From NCBI GenBank assembly GCA_025201375.1, contig JAIWZP010000008.1, positions 620,001 to 684,000 of the forward strand: a stretch of DNA of 64,000 bases. The letters run 5' to 3'. Both the position numbers and the translations under genes were made by a program. The notes under the pieces were generated by a model, which saw only the letters and a list, made by a program, of their open reading frames with translations, ran no database searches and was not told where the DNA came from. This stretch comes from Gongronella butleri (lineage: Eukaryota > Mucoromycota > Mucoromycetes > Mucorales > Cunninghamellaceae). Shown here piece after piece: positions 32,295-42,844 of this stretch; the first letter of the stretch is position 1, and every line of letters starts with the position of its first letter.

Positions 32295-35200
32295 TTAGAA
32301 ATGATGCGGTGGCTGCTGCTGTTGCTGCTGCTGGGGCGGGGGTGGTGGCATGGGTCGACCGAAAAATGCAAGGTGGTGGGCAGGAGGAGGGGGCATGGAA
32401 GGGTGTCTAGGTTCGCCCGTCAAGATGTGTGGCGGCGGAGGCATGAATGGCTGCTGTTGCTGGTGGTGAGGGTGTTTCATTCCGGAGTCATTAGGCAGCA
32501 TGCCGGAAGGAGGCGGTGCGCGATCATTAAAACCAGGGGGTGCCATCATCATGTGCGGTGGCCGTGACAAGGGCGACTGCTGCTGGTGTTGTTGCTGATG
32601 CTGTTGATGCTGTTGATGCTGCTGATGCTGCTGATGCTGCTGATGCTGCTGGTGCTGGTGCTGCTGTTGCAACAATTGATGCAGAGGTGGGGGCGCGTCG
32701 CGGAGCTGTTGCGGCTGCTGGGACCCACCAAAAGCAAGTCCTGGCGGTAATGGCTGCAGTTGCTGTTGTTGCTGCTGCTTCTGCTGCAGCTGTTGCTGCA
32801 TCCCCGGCGGCGGGGACATGGCCGACGAGGGCGGAGGCATCATTCTGGCCTGCGGCGGATGCATCGAGGGCGGGAACACCGGCAATTGTTGCTGCTGAGA
32901 GGCCGACACGGGCGATTCCTTTTCATGCACACGCATCGACATGATGGCAGGATCCTGGAACTTGGCATTAGGACCTGGAATAAAACAAAAAAAAAAAAAG
33001 ATAAATGATGAGCAAGGTGCTTTTTCTCAATCTGTCTCTCTCTCTCTCTCTTTTTTTTTTTTCAATGTTTTGCTCGAATTTTTTAAATTTACCTTCATGG
33101 CTTTCACGGGTGTGTTGGCTGGCGGCCTTTTTCAGGAACTCGCCAAAGAAGTTTTGTGCTTCCTGGCGCACCTGTTCGAGACCTGGGGGCGGTGCCATGG
33201 GCGAGGATGCCTGTTGATGCTGCTGTGACGATTCCGCCGCCGAGGGCGAAGGCGAGGGCACTGTTGCGGGCAAGTTCGAAGATGGTGGCGATGCAAACGA
33301 GATGCTGGCATTGGGCAGCATAGAGCGCAAATCGTTCCGCAGCTGGAATTGCTGCTGTTGCTGCTGCTGTTGCTGCTGGGGATGCTGAGGATGCTGTTGC
33401 AGAGGTGACGACTGGTGCTGGGACACGGATGGGATGCCTGCCATCATGGAGGGCGGCGACGGCGCGGGCTGGGAATAGGCAGGCAACTGCATTTGGTGGA
33501 AATCGCGACGCAAATGGGCCATTTCTGGATGTTCTTCACGTTGCGCCGGCTGTTGCTGTTGCTGTTGCTGTGGCGGCGAGGAGGAAGAGGACGGGGACGA
33601 GGAGGAGAACAAGCCAGGAGGCGGGACGACCGACGATGCTTGCTGGATGGTATGGGTGGGCAAGCCGGCAGGATGCATAAGCGGGTGTGACCCTGGTGGA
33701 GGAGGTGTGGCGGATGCTTGGGGACCTGGAGCAGGAGCCGAGGGAGCAGGAGGAGGAGGAGGTGGGGGCGTGGCATGGTGGTGAGGATGCAATGGGTGGT
33801 GCGCGTGGTGTGGATGATGCGGATGGTGTGGTGGGGGGCCTTGTAGGACGGGGGGAGGAGGAGGGGGTCCAGGCGAAGGGCGTGCACCAAAGCCAAAGAG
33901 GCCAGATGCCTCGAGCATTTGTTGGGAATGCTGCAATCTGCGTGCGGCAATGACATTGGGGTCTTGGCCCTGGAACAAGTCGAAATTACGCGGCAGCCAG
34001 CCAGGTGGGGGAGGTGGGAATCCAGGAGGTGGGCTCTGGTGATGATGGTGTGGGTGATGCGGGTGGTGATGCATCATGCCTGGAGGAGGAGGAGGAGGCG
34101 GGCGCGGCGGGAACAAAAAGGGGAATCCAGGAGGCATTGGCTGTTGTTGTTGCTGCTGCTGTTGATGTTGATGAGGCAAACCAAACGAGAAATCGTGCGA
34201 TAAACGCGGTTGTTGATGTTGTTGTTGCTGTTGTTGCAATTGCTGTTGCTGTTGTTGCTTTTGCAAGTGGAACGACAGATCCTCCTGTTCAATCTTGTCG
34301 GCCACCCCAGGCTGATCCTGGGCGTCAAATGCACGAACAATTTCGTCATTGACGCTCGCAATGTCGCTATTGGTGTCATAATCGTCGGTCATGAGGCTGC
34401 CAAGCACCTGTTCTGAATGGTCCTCATCCAAAAACGTGACCTGGAGCTCGGGCGACGCGGCATTTTCATCGTGCTCCGTGGTATACATGGCATGGTCGTC
34501 CTTGTCGTTGTTTTCGTCTTCCAATGGGGTTTCCTCGGTGCGCTCCGTCTCGTTGAGTGCGTGCTTCATGGACAGATACGCGTCGGCAGATGGCTGGGAC
34601 ACGTTATCATGATCATGGTCATCCTCGTCATCCATGGGCAGCGATGCATCCAGCAAAGCCGCATCGGGCGCTGCATGCTGCTGCTGCCAATCCGTGGTAT
34701 CCTCGTTCAAGTTCTCGTTCAATTTCTCGCGCTCTTGGTTGCCATGGGCGTCGATCATGTCCTTGTCGTCGTCGCAAATATCGTGTTTTTGCTTGATTTC
34801 GGGAGTGTCGTCCATGACGTGATCTTGAACTTGATCTTGATGCACCTCGACCATTTCCGGGGCATGCTCCATCTCGGAGGAAGCCTCCGTCGATGGAGGC
34901 GGCGGCACGGCGGAAGTGGAGGTGGAAATCAAAGGGGAATGGGTGGTGTCGTCTTTTGTGGGTGCCTTGCTCGGTGCGGGTGTGGACCACGACACGTTCC
35001 ATGCCTTTTCCTTCTTTCCTTGCAGCTTATTGGAGGAAGTGGACACGGACGCGGAAGGTTGTGGAGGCGCAGGGTTGTTCAATTTCTCAAATTCCTCGAG
35101 CGACACCATTTTCGTCTTTTTCTTGTCCTTTTTCTTGGGCAACGCGTCGACCTTTGGCTTTTGCGGTGTGGCGAGCGCGTCCGACAATGACGGACCGAAA

Positions 35201-35872
35201 TTGTCGGGGGTCACGGACGACGATGAGGGTCGTAGCGACAAATTGGACGATTTTGACGTGGCCCACGACGCAGATGGAGGCAATGCAGGCTTTTCGTTCT
35301 CTTTTTCGGCCTGTAGCAAGTCCACAGGCGGTGCAGGCACGTGCGGTGCCTGACGCGAAGCGCGCTTGCTCGTGGTGGCGGCGATTGTGCTGGTCGTGAT
35401 GGGGTTTGCCGCGGAGGACGATGACGACGGCGAAGGTGCCGCAGGCACTGACGTGGATGCTGCTGCTGATGCTGCTGCAGCGGCCTTTTTGGGCGTGACG
35501 GGCACGAAATCGTCGACACGCGCTTCCTCCTTTTTCTTGTTCTTGGTGGAAGAAGAAGACGACGATGTCGCTGCTGCAGCTGCAGGTGGCTGCTCGGGCT
35601 CGATTGGAGGTGCTGGTGGCGCTACAACAGGCTGCGGCGGCGGACGCACGACCTTGGGAATGGGTGCCCATGCCGATTTCAGGGGTGGTGGCGCGTCTTG
35701 CAAAATGGTCTCGGAAGCGGACGTCGTTGGCGTCGGTTTGGCCGTTGCTGCTGCTGAAGCTGTTGCTGAAGCTGCCGCTTTGGCCGCAGCCGCCGTTGTC
35801 GACGATGCGCTCGTCGTTGGCCGCTTGCTGGGGTACATATGCCCCGTCGTCGAGCTCGCATGCTTGGACCTA

Positions 35873-35908
<36 letters not shown>

Positions 35909-36830
35909 ACCCCAAAATCAGAAAAACGCGTCATGACCCCCCTATTTCCCAATCCATGGACTTACCCAACGGTCGGATTCTCTTTGCTATAGCTGTCGGC
36001 ATCGTTGCCCGCCTCGTGCAGATACATGCAGTTGGGATTGGGGCAATTCATGTGTCGCAAAAAGTAGCTGCAATATTTCGTCGTGCCATACGACGCTCTA
36101 CAATAGAAAAAAAAAAAAGTGAGACGACGATGCACACAAACGTGGTCAATTCCTTTTTACCTGACGGCCTTGCCATCACAAATAGCGCCATTGATGCCCT
36201 CAATGGCCCTGGCGGCGTCATCCTTGCGCGCATAGGTCACATAGATTCCCACGCTGGACGCCGATGACGTATGGGTGCGCTTGCTCACCACCAGCTTGAC
36301 GATTTTGCCATATTTCTTGAACAAGTCGTCCTAAAAAAAAATAAAGGAATTGAGCCATGATGTCATGCGTTTTTTGATAAATTTTTGCTTTTTTTTTGTA
36401 CCTCGGCACTGGCATATTTTGCAGACAAGCCGAGCACGTAGACAAGATTCTTTTGCACGACGCGCATGTTGGACAATTGGCGTCGTTCCTTCATGTCGCG
36501 TTCTTGACGCTCTTTTTCCTTTTTTTCGCGCTTTTGGCGCAGCACTTCCTCAGCGCTCACGGGAATAAACTCGACAATCTGATCCGTGTACACGCGTCGG
36601 CACGCTGGACACCGCCCATTGAGGTTCGTCTTGATGTGGTGCCAACAAAACCGGCAGATCTGTCAAGAAAAAAACAACAAAAAAGGCATGAGAACAGGTC
36701 AAAAAGTGCCATGATGGCGACGTGATGCGCTTTTTACCTGATAGCCACAAGGACAAGGTCGAAAGTAGCGGTCCGCGATATCCAGCTCCTCCATGCACAG
36801 AGGGCAGTCCATATCGTCGTCGTCCGACAT
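32295..36830 (-). CDS. NOT4: CCR4-NOT E3 ubiquitin ligase Not4
   Basis: RING-type ubiquitin ligase subunit of the CCR4-NOT complex, acting on stalled translation products and mRNA-decay factors. Six exons, 36830-36738, 36659-36402, 36330-36161, 36097-35966, 35869-33093 and 32974-32295, give 1369 aa. The start has the Not4 C4C4 RING (DCPLCMEELDIADRYFRPC, then ICRFCWHHI, then GRCPACRRVY). A Lys/Glu/Arg-rich helix, an RRM (LVYVLGLSAKYA, VGIYVTYARKDDAARAIEGI) and a CCCH finger (YCSYFLRHMNCPNPNC...H) follow. The remaining ~1100 residues are disordered, rich in Pro, Gln, His and acidic stretches, with a long (HQQ)n tract. That is longer than yeast Not4 (587 aa). The divergent neighbour at 37201 is 370 bp away. 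Confidence 0.95.
32577..32677. repeat. Trinucleotide CTG/ATG repeat encoding (HQQ)n
   Basis: Alternating CTG, TTG and ATG triplets on the plus strand encode a Gln/His tract in the last exon of NOT4. It is a candidate length-variable site. Confidence 0.85.
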
Positions 36831-37200
36831 TGTTCAAAGAATGAGAAAAACGAGGCGAAAACAAGAAAGAAGAGGGTGAAAAGGGGAGGGGGAAACAAGT
36901 GGTGAGGGTGGAGGGTGGCGTGGGTGAAAAAAAGGGGGGGGGAGAATGGAAACTTTTTAAAGAAAGACACGGGTTAAAAAAGTGGGCAACAAGATGAAAG
37001 GGCAAAAGTAAAAAATAAAAAACACTCAGGGATGGGGAAAAACGAGGAAGAAAAAAAGAAAAAGGTCAGTCAAACAGCTGAAAGCACTTGTGTTTGTGAG
37101 AGGGCCATGTAGCTTTGAAACTCCGCCACTGACCAAAAAATAAGGCACCTCGTTTTTTTATTTTTCTCATTTCTTTCCCCATTTTTCTTTCTCCATCGGC

Positions 37201-38538
37201 ATGAACAAGGGCACGTTGGTTGACCCCACGTCGGTGTGGGTGCCTGTTGTCGCGTGGTATGTGCTTTGCCACTATTCGCGTGCCGTTGTGCTGTATTTGT
37301 TGCCTTTGCTGCCACTTTTATATTATTGCTATTATCCAAAAAAAGCGCACCACGTCAAACACCTGGACTCTGCGCGCGAGGCTGTGCTGACGGGCCTGCA
37401 ACGTGCGCGCACTTGGTACACGAAGCAATATCCGCCGCATTTGTTCTTGGTCGGGCTCTATGCGTATGTTGCATGGATCACTTTGCTGCAATTGCTCGCG
37501 CCACGCCGTGTATTCACCCTTTTTGGCTGGCTCATTGTTGCCAGACATGCATGGTGGCCTCGTGTTGCTTCCCACCCCGACGCCCGAGCCATTGTCGCCT
37601 TTTTACTCCCACCGCTTGCCACCTCGTCGACACGATTGATGCAGCGTGCGCTTGATTTTCAACAAAAGTATATTTTGCGCACGGCAGCGGCGGTGGTGGA
37701 GATGCAAGAAGACGAGCAAGAGGGCCGGCAGACCAGCGACCCGTTTGTGTTTACGATTTATGAGCATCAGAGACAATCCCCTGTGCCTGGGAGCCACACG
37801 TGGCACGCCATGACCCTGCCTCTGATTGAGCGACCCGCCTGGGCTGACGACAGGCAATGCCCTGTGTTACCCAAGCACCAATTCGTCCTGCCCGCCCCCG
37901 TGCAACTCACCACGCACGAAAACATCTGCCGCGAATGGACCTGGGTCTGGGTCGATGAGGATTGGACCCCCAATGATTGGATCCATGGCAACGCAATGTG
38001 GGTTCCGCTTGCCGCCAATGCTGTCAATGCAACACCTTGGGCCGCAACCCGATCGCGTCAATGGACGCGCCGCGCCATCATCGCCTACACGTGCACTCTT
38101 CCAAACCAAAAAATGGCCGCAAGAGCACGGTCCATCTCCACCCTTTCCTCCTCCTCCTCTTCTTCCACCGCCGCAAGCCTGCACGCACCAAAGCAGCAGC
38201 CAACATCGCCGCAACAACGCCAAAAATGGTCATTGCCCCCCATTGACACTGCCCAAACACCCCAAACTGCCCAAAACGCTCAAAGTGCCCAAAGTGCCCA
38301 AACTGCCGCAACGCCAGCAGCCATGTCGCCCTCGTCGCCACGTCCGTCCGCCTCATCGTCCCACGAGTACCCACGCCGCGCGCACCCAGACGCCTCACAT
38401 AGCCAGGCAAGCCTGTTTTCCCAAAAGACGTCCACTTCCACCATTTATGACCACGACGGCCTTCCACAACCTCGCAGATCCGCCTCACGCTCCTCAAGCC
38501 GTCGCCAGGCAGTCTGGAAGAGCATCGTCACAAAATAA
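37201..38538 (+). CDS. Dysferlin-domain membrane protein (Pex30/Pex31-like)
   Basis: Intronless 445-aa protein with N-terminal hydrophobic hairpins (AVVLYLLPLLPLLYYCYY, then LFLVGLYAYVAWITLLQLLA). These are followed by a dysferlin domain at residues ~175-300: FTIYEHQRQSP, then WHAMTLPLIERPAWAD, then REWTWVWVDEDWTPN and RSRQWTRRAII. This membrane-plus-DysF layout is that of the fungal Pex30/Pex31/Pex32 and Pex28/29 family, which shapes ER tubules and ER sites for peroxisome and lipid-droplet formation. The C-terminus is Ser/Pro/Gln-rich, with degenerate AQSAQ and AQTAQ repeats near 38250-38310. The exact paralogue is not resolved. It is divergent from NOT4. Confidence 0.85.
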   Translation: MNKGTLVDPTSVWVPVVAWYVLCHYSRAVVLYLLPLLPLLYYCYYPKKAHHVKHLDSAREAVLTGLQRARTWYTKQYPPHLFLVGLYAYVAWITLLQLLAPRRVFTLFGWLIVARHAWWPRVASHPDARAIVAFLLPPLATSSTRLMQRALDFQQKYILRTAAAVVEMQEDEQEGRQTSDPFVFTIYEHQRQSPVPGSHTWHAMTLPLIERPAWADDRQCPVLPKHQFVLPAPVQLTTHENICREWTWVWVDEDWTPNDWIHGNAMWVPLAANAVNATPWAATRSRQWTRRAIIAYTCTLPNQKMAARARSISTLSSSSSSSTAASLHAPKQQPTSPQQRQKWSLPPIDTAQTPQTAQNAQSAQSAQTAATPAAMSPSSPRPSASSSHEYPRRAHPDASHSQASLFSQKTSTSTIYDHDGLPQPRRSASRSSSRRQAVWKSIVTK

Positions 38539-38889
38539 CGTGGCTCAATTCATCGATCTTTCTCTATTTACCTGAAAAAATGACCCTTTCCTGATCCCTC
38601 TTAAAAAATTGACTCGCTAGTAGAAATAAAACGTGTGCATCTCGTTTAGATTCGTAACTCTGGCCATCGGTTGTGTTAAAATGGGTGTTATTTCGATATG
38701 CTTCCTAGGAGGACCTATGGGTTATCGTTTTTAGTCGTAATGTGTGGCTCGTGTTCGCCAAACAGCCTATAAAAAGTGGGTCACCGAAACACGTCTCATT
38801 GCGAATTGCGTAGTCAGAACCCCCAGCGGGGGACGCGACTGGCACGATGACACTGCGGATTGGGACGTGCAACAAGCAAACGAAAATTT
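38539..38889. other. Intergenic, no gene seen
   Basis: A 3' flank of the dysferlin-domain gene with no coding signal. It leads into repeat family B. Confidence 0.5.
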
Positions 38890-39130
38890 AGCCATGTTGA
38901 GCCCTTGAATCCAAAATCGAAAAAATGGGTCTCCAAAATGAATTCAAACTGGCACTCAAGAACCATTTCGTGGAGAGAACACGATACATAATGGGCAAAA
39001 AAAGACCATGGACTCCCTGTTTGTTGTAGAACAATACGCGTTTTTCAATAATAGATCACTCACAGGCGGATTGTCGCGTTCAAAACGCGCCTTGGAACCG
39101 CTCCGGCGTGTCCATCGCCTTGATACGCTT
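38890..39130 (+). repeat. Dispersed repeat family B, copy B2 (5' part only)
   Basis: The block from CCAAAATCGAAAAAATGGGTCTCCAAAATG matches B1 at 15112 and B3 at 58925 (minus). Similarity fades after about 240 bp. The shared frame (MGLQNEFKLALKNHF) ends at a stop after 34 codons. Confidence 0.65.
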
Positions 39131-39821
39131 TTGGCGCGTGAATTTTGGGTCTACCAGAGCCGCGTAAGAGGATCATAGCATGAATGACGACGCGTTGGAA
39201 ATAGGCACACTCTTTTATCTTTGTCAACTTTGCTAAAATTCATTTTTTAGGACCTTTGCCTTTCCCATTGCGTTGTCGATGGTCCACGGAATATGCCACG
39301 AGAAAAAAAAACAGCTTCATACTCGCGCGAATAGCCATAATGGGTGAGAATTGGCCGTTTTACGCGACTTGCACGCAAACTCAAGCCCCACCAATCTTTT
39401 ACAGGCGCGTCCTAGTTGCATGACTAGTCGCACGAAACGACATTCGGTGAAATTTCACCAAAAGCATCCATTGCGCAGCCAGCCAGTCGGGCAGAACGAC
39501 GTTGTACAAGAGAAACGCGTCTTTGCTGAGCAAGGCACAGGTAAAACCTTGCGGTCCTTTTATTTTTTTTTATTTTAGGCACCACGCGACGTCATGGCAA
39601 GAACGTGGCAACCTTGTGCACCTGCGCACTCCATCTTCTCACACTCATGAAACGCTCATAAACACGAAGAGACGCGCCGTTTTGAAGATAATGCCTCAAT
39701 TGGCGACGCGTCGCGACAAGGAACGAGTTGCGGGTAGATTTGTTGGGCGTGCTGGGTTTATTTTGGCAATGGAGAGGGTGGGTAAAATAAAATAAATAGG
39801 AGAGGTGGATATCATCATTGT
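39131..39821. other. Intergenic, no gene seen
   Basis: This continues as GCGCGT/ACGCG-rich spacer with no domain in any frame, up to the Ncs1 stop codon. Confidence 0.5.
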
Positions 39822-40843
39822 CTAGACAAGGCCATCGTACAGACTGAGTGCCTGTACAATGGTCGGGTCCTTCTTGGAGCCCTCTTTGAATTCTTCAAAG
39901 CTTAGCCTGCCGTCCTTGTCCTGTGCAAAAAGAGAAATGTTGAATATGACGCTGAAAAAAAAGGGGTTAAAGAGCGCAAAGTTTACATTGTCCATGAGGT
40001 TAAATATCTTGTCGACGCGCTTTTCGGGTGTGTCTTCATCTGGTGGCAATTTGACCATGCTGCCCACCATCTTGTAAATGGCATCGACAATGTGGAACAT
40101 TTCGTCACGGCTGATGTAGTCGTCCTTGTCAATATCATAGAGCTAAAAATATGAAAATAGTCGAATTTCTGCATGAGGCGCTTGTCATTTCCATTTTCAG
40201 AAGGCAATCCCGTTTGCGCCATTTGTTGTGAATGTTCCCTTTTACCTGGAATGCCCCTAATTGAGAGTGACAGTGAGCAAATTGCCCATTTGGCTGCGTG
40301 TGGATGACTTTTTTTTTTCTTTTCCCTTACAAATGAGCTTTTCATCGACATCGCCGCGACTGGTGACGGACAGCGCCATGATGAATTCCTTAAAGTCGAT
40401 GGTGCCGTTCTTGTCGTCATCGAAAACATTGAAAACATAGTCGGCAAAACGCGAAGGATCGCCAAATGGGAAGAATTGCTTGTAAATCTTTTGAAACTCG
40501 GTCTTGTTCAGCTGGCCGGTAGGGCAATCCTTTAAAAAGCCCTTGTACCTAGCAAACGGGAAACAGGTAAAAGAAAAAAGGCACGAAAATGAGAAATCAG
40601 GGCCAAAAACGCCCGTTCATGGCCAAAATCGCATACCATTGCTGCAGCTCCTTCTTGTCGACTGAGGTGTATGCCAAGGCGGGAAAGCAAGCATAAAAAA
40701 AAGAAAAGAGCGTCAGTGCTTGCGCCAAGGCCGGTGTTCGTGGCGTTTTTATGCCATTTTTCAAGAATTGAGCGCTTACAGTGTGTGTTCTTTTGCAAGT
40801 CGGTGAGCTGGTCCGGATTCAATTTGCTTTGTGCCTTGCCCAT
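39822..40843 (-). CDS. NCS1: Neuronal calcium sensor 1 / frequenin
   Basis: Myristoylated EF-hand calcium sensor that activates phosphatidylinositol 4-kinase at the Golgi and affects calcium uptake. Six exons, 40843-40780, 40661-40637, 40548-40331, 40256-40246, 40142-39987 and 39920-39822, give 190 aa, the standard family length. The N-terminus MGKAQSKL carries the myristoylation glycine. [17 protein letters not shown] (EF1, degenerate as usual) is followed by EF2 ([12 protein letters not shown]), EF3 ([12 protein letters not shown]) and EF4 ([12 protein letters not shown]), and the end SLYDGLV is canonical. EF3 has Asp where Gly is normal at loop position 6. Exon 4 is only 11 nt (W-A-F-Q with its flanks). 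NCS1 is preferred over calcineurin B because of the MGK...SK start, [10 protein letters not shown] end and length. It is divergent from COQ1 across 453 bp. Confidence 0.96.
40246..40256 (-). other. NCS1: 11-nt micro-exon of NCS1
   Basis: The sense sequence TTAG, GGGCATTCCAG, GTAAAA places an 11-nt exon between perfect AG and GT sites. Adding it to the single T left by exon 3 restores TGG GCA TTC CAG (WAFQ), exactly the residues every NCS1 has here. Skipping it breaks the frame. Confidence 0.92.
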
Positions 40844-41296
40844 GGTGTACGATTCGACAAAAGGAAGAGAAACAAGGAGAAAAAAAAAAAAAGAGAGAAA
40901 AGCACATGGATCAATTGATGGTCTTGGTTTTTGATTTTTATTCTTTCACCGCCGCTTTGTGTCACTTTGCTCCCATACCGTGGTTGTTTTTTTTCTTTTA
41001 GCGCGTGGCATGACGTGCTTGTTCTACTAGTGCATCTTGATCATGAGCCCTTGATTTCATGTCGAATTGATGACAATTGATTGTTTTGCCAAGTGATGTC
41101 ATGTGTGAAAAAAGAGTGTAGTCGCTAGAAACCCAAATTGTGAGGGGAAATCAAAATGCAGGCCTTCAACCAATTGAAATGCCGATTGTCGGGGTGTCAA
41201 TTGACGCACTCCCCTTGACCCGGTCGACTTTTTTTGTTGTTTACAAACTTGTTCTTTTTCTTTATCTTTTTTTTATTTTCTTGTTCGTTGGCCTGA

Positions 41297-42687
41297 ATGT
41301 ATTGCAGACGCCTGTTGTTTTCCGCGCGGTCACATGTGTCTGTTGCGCGTGTATACCCTGTCTCTCGGTTTTATGGGACCAAGGCGGCTGCGCACGTGGA
41401 AGAGCCGACGTGGCAGCAGACGGTGCAAGAAGCGCAACGCCTTGTGAAGGAGCTTGATCCGTTGGCGCTTGTTGGACGCGATCTCGGGGAATTAAAGAAC
41501 AATATCACCAAGTTGCTGTCGAGCCAGCACCCGTTTGTGAACAAGGTGGCCAAGCACTATTTTAGCGGGCAGGGCAAGCACATTCGGCCTTTGCTTGTGC
41601 TCCTTGTCGCACAGGCGACCAGCATCACCACCAATGCCGCTAAACAGGTCGATTTCCAGATGATTGACCAGCCCATCTCGCGCAATCTGGTCAACATGAC
41701 GCCAACCACGCTTTTTGACGTAAAAGAGCACTATACTCCGTCATTGTTGAATGGATGCACGATTTTGCCCACGCAGCGCCGCCTCGCCGAGATCACCGAG
41801 ATGATCCACACTGCCAGCTTGCTCCACGATGACGTGATTGATGCGTCGCTCACGCGTCGCAACTTGCCGTCCGCCAATGCCAGCTTTGGCAACAAAATGG
41901 CCGTTCTCGGCGGCGATTTCTTGCTTGCACGCGCATCACTCGCTCTCGCACGCCTCCGCCACCCGGAATGTATCGAAATCATGGCAACATGCATCGCCAA
42001 CCTCGTCGAAGGCGAATTCATGCAGTTGAAAAACACCCGCCAGGGCGACAATGTCGACAATGCTCACAAATCATCCACTTTTGATCACTACATGGACAAG
42101 ACGTACATGAAGACCGGCAGCCTCATTGCGCAGTCGTGCAAAGCCTCGGCTGTCCTCGGCGGCTGCTCGGACGACGTCAAAAACCTGGCATTCGACTTTG
42201 GACGTCACATTGGCCTCGCTTTCCAGCTCATTGACGACATGCTCGACTTCACCGTCTCTGCCGCCGAACTCGGCAAGCCTGCCGGCGCCGACCTCAAGCT
42301 CGGTCTTGCCACCGCACCCGTCCTCTTTGCTTGGGAGGAGTTCCCCGAGTTGGAGACACTCATCAAGCGCAAATTCGCGGAAGAGGGCGATGCCGAAAAG
42401 GTAAAAAAAAAAAAAAGGGCATGGGTGGATCAAACACGTGAAAAGCAGGCATTGTGCCCTGGTCCTGGCCATTTGGTCGCCAGAAAAAGACATTTCCGTG
42501 CTCATTTGTTGTTGTTTTTTTTTAGGCGCGCGCGCTTGTGTACCAAAGCAATGGGCTGAACAAGACGTACGAGCTGGCTGAAAAGCACTGTCAGCTTGCC
42601 GTTGACGCGATCCAGCAATTGCCTCCCTCGGACGCCCAGCTCGCGCTTGTCCAACTTGCGAAAAAGTCACTTCTCCGCAAATCATAG
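41297..42687 (+). CDS. COQ1: Polyprenyl diphosphate synthase COQ1, mitochondrial
   Basis: Trans-prenyl transferase that builds the ubiquinone side chain from isopentenyl diphosphate in mitochondria. Two exons, 41297-42400 and 42526-42687, give 421 aa, within the family range. The N-terminus (MYCRRLLFSARSHVSVARVY) is a mitochondrial-type presequence. GQGKHIRPLLVLLVAQA is followed by the first Asp-rich motif in LLHDDVIDASLTRR, then AVLGGDFLLARAS, TGSLIAQSCKASAVLGG and the second Asp-rich motif in FQLIDDMLDF. About 30 residues between the HIRP block and EMIHTASLLHDD form a family-typical insert. Product chain length cannot be read by eye. It converges with RIC1, with 157 bp between stop codons. 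Confidence 0.95.
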
Positions 42688-42844
42688 ATTTTTTTTTTTC
42701 ATTTTTCATCGGCATCCATTATCCCCCTTTCTGTACATACATGCCCACCCTTTGTATCATCTTCCCTGTTGAACTAAATCTTATAGACTTCCTCAGCATC
42801 ATCAACCCAATTGGCCTGCTATTTTAATTTTTGATTGAAAAAGG

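Noticed and set aside
34417..35992. Long open frames (+) opposite NOT4 exon 5
   Set aside because: Val/Leu/Ala-rich complements of the Gln/Pro/Ser-rich NOT4 coding strand; NOT4 has RING, RRM and CCCH evidence.
39822..40843. Initial reading of the EF-hand gene as calcineurin B
   Set aside because: The MGK..SK start, KGFLKDCP segment, 190-aa length and SLYDGLV end are those of NCS1/frequenin.
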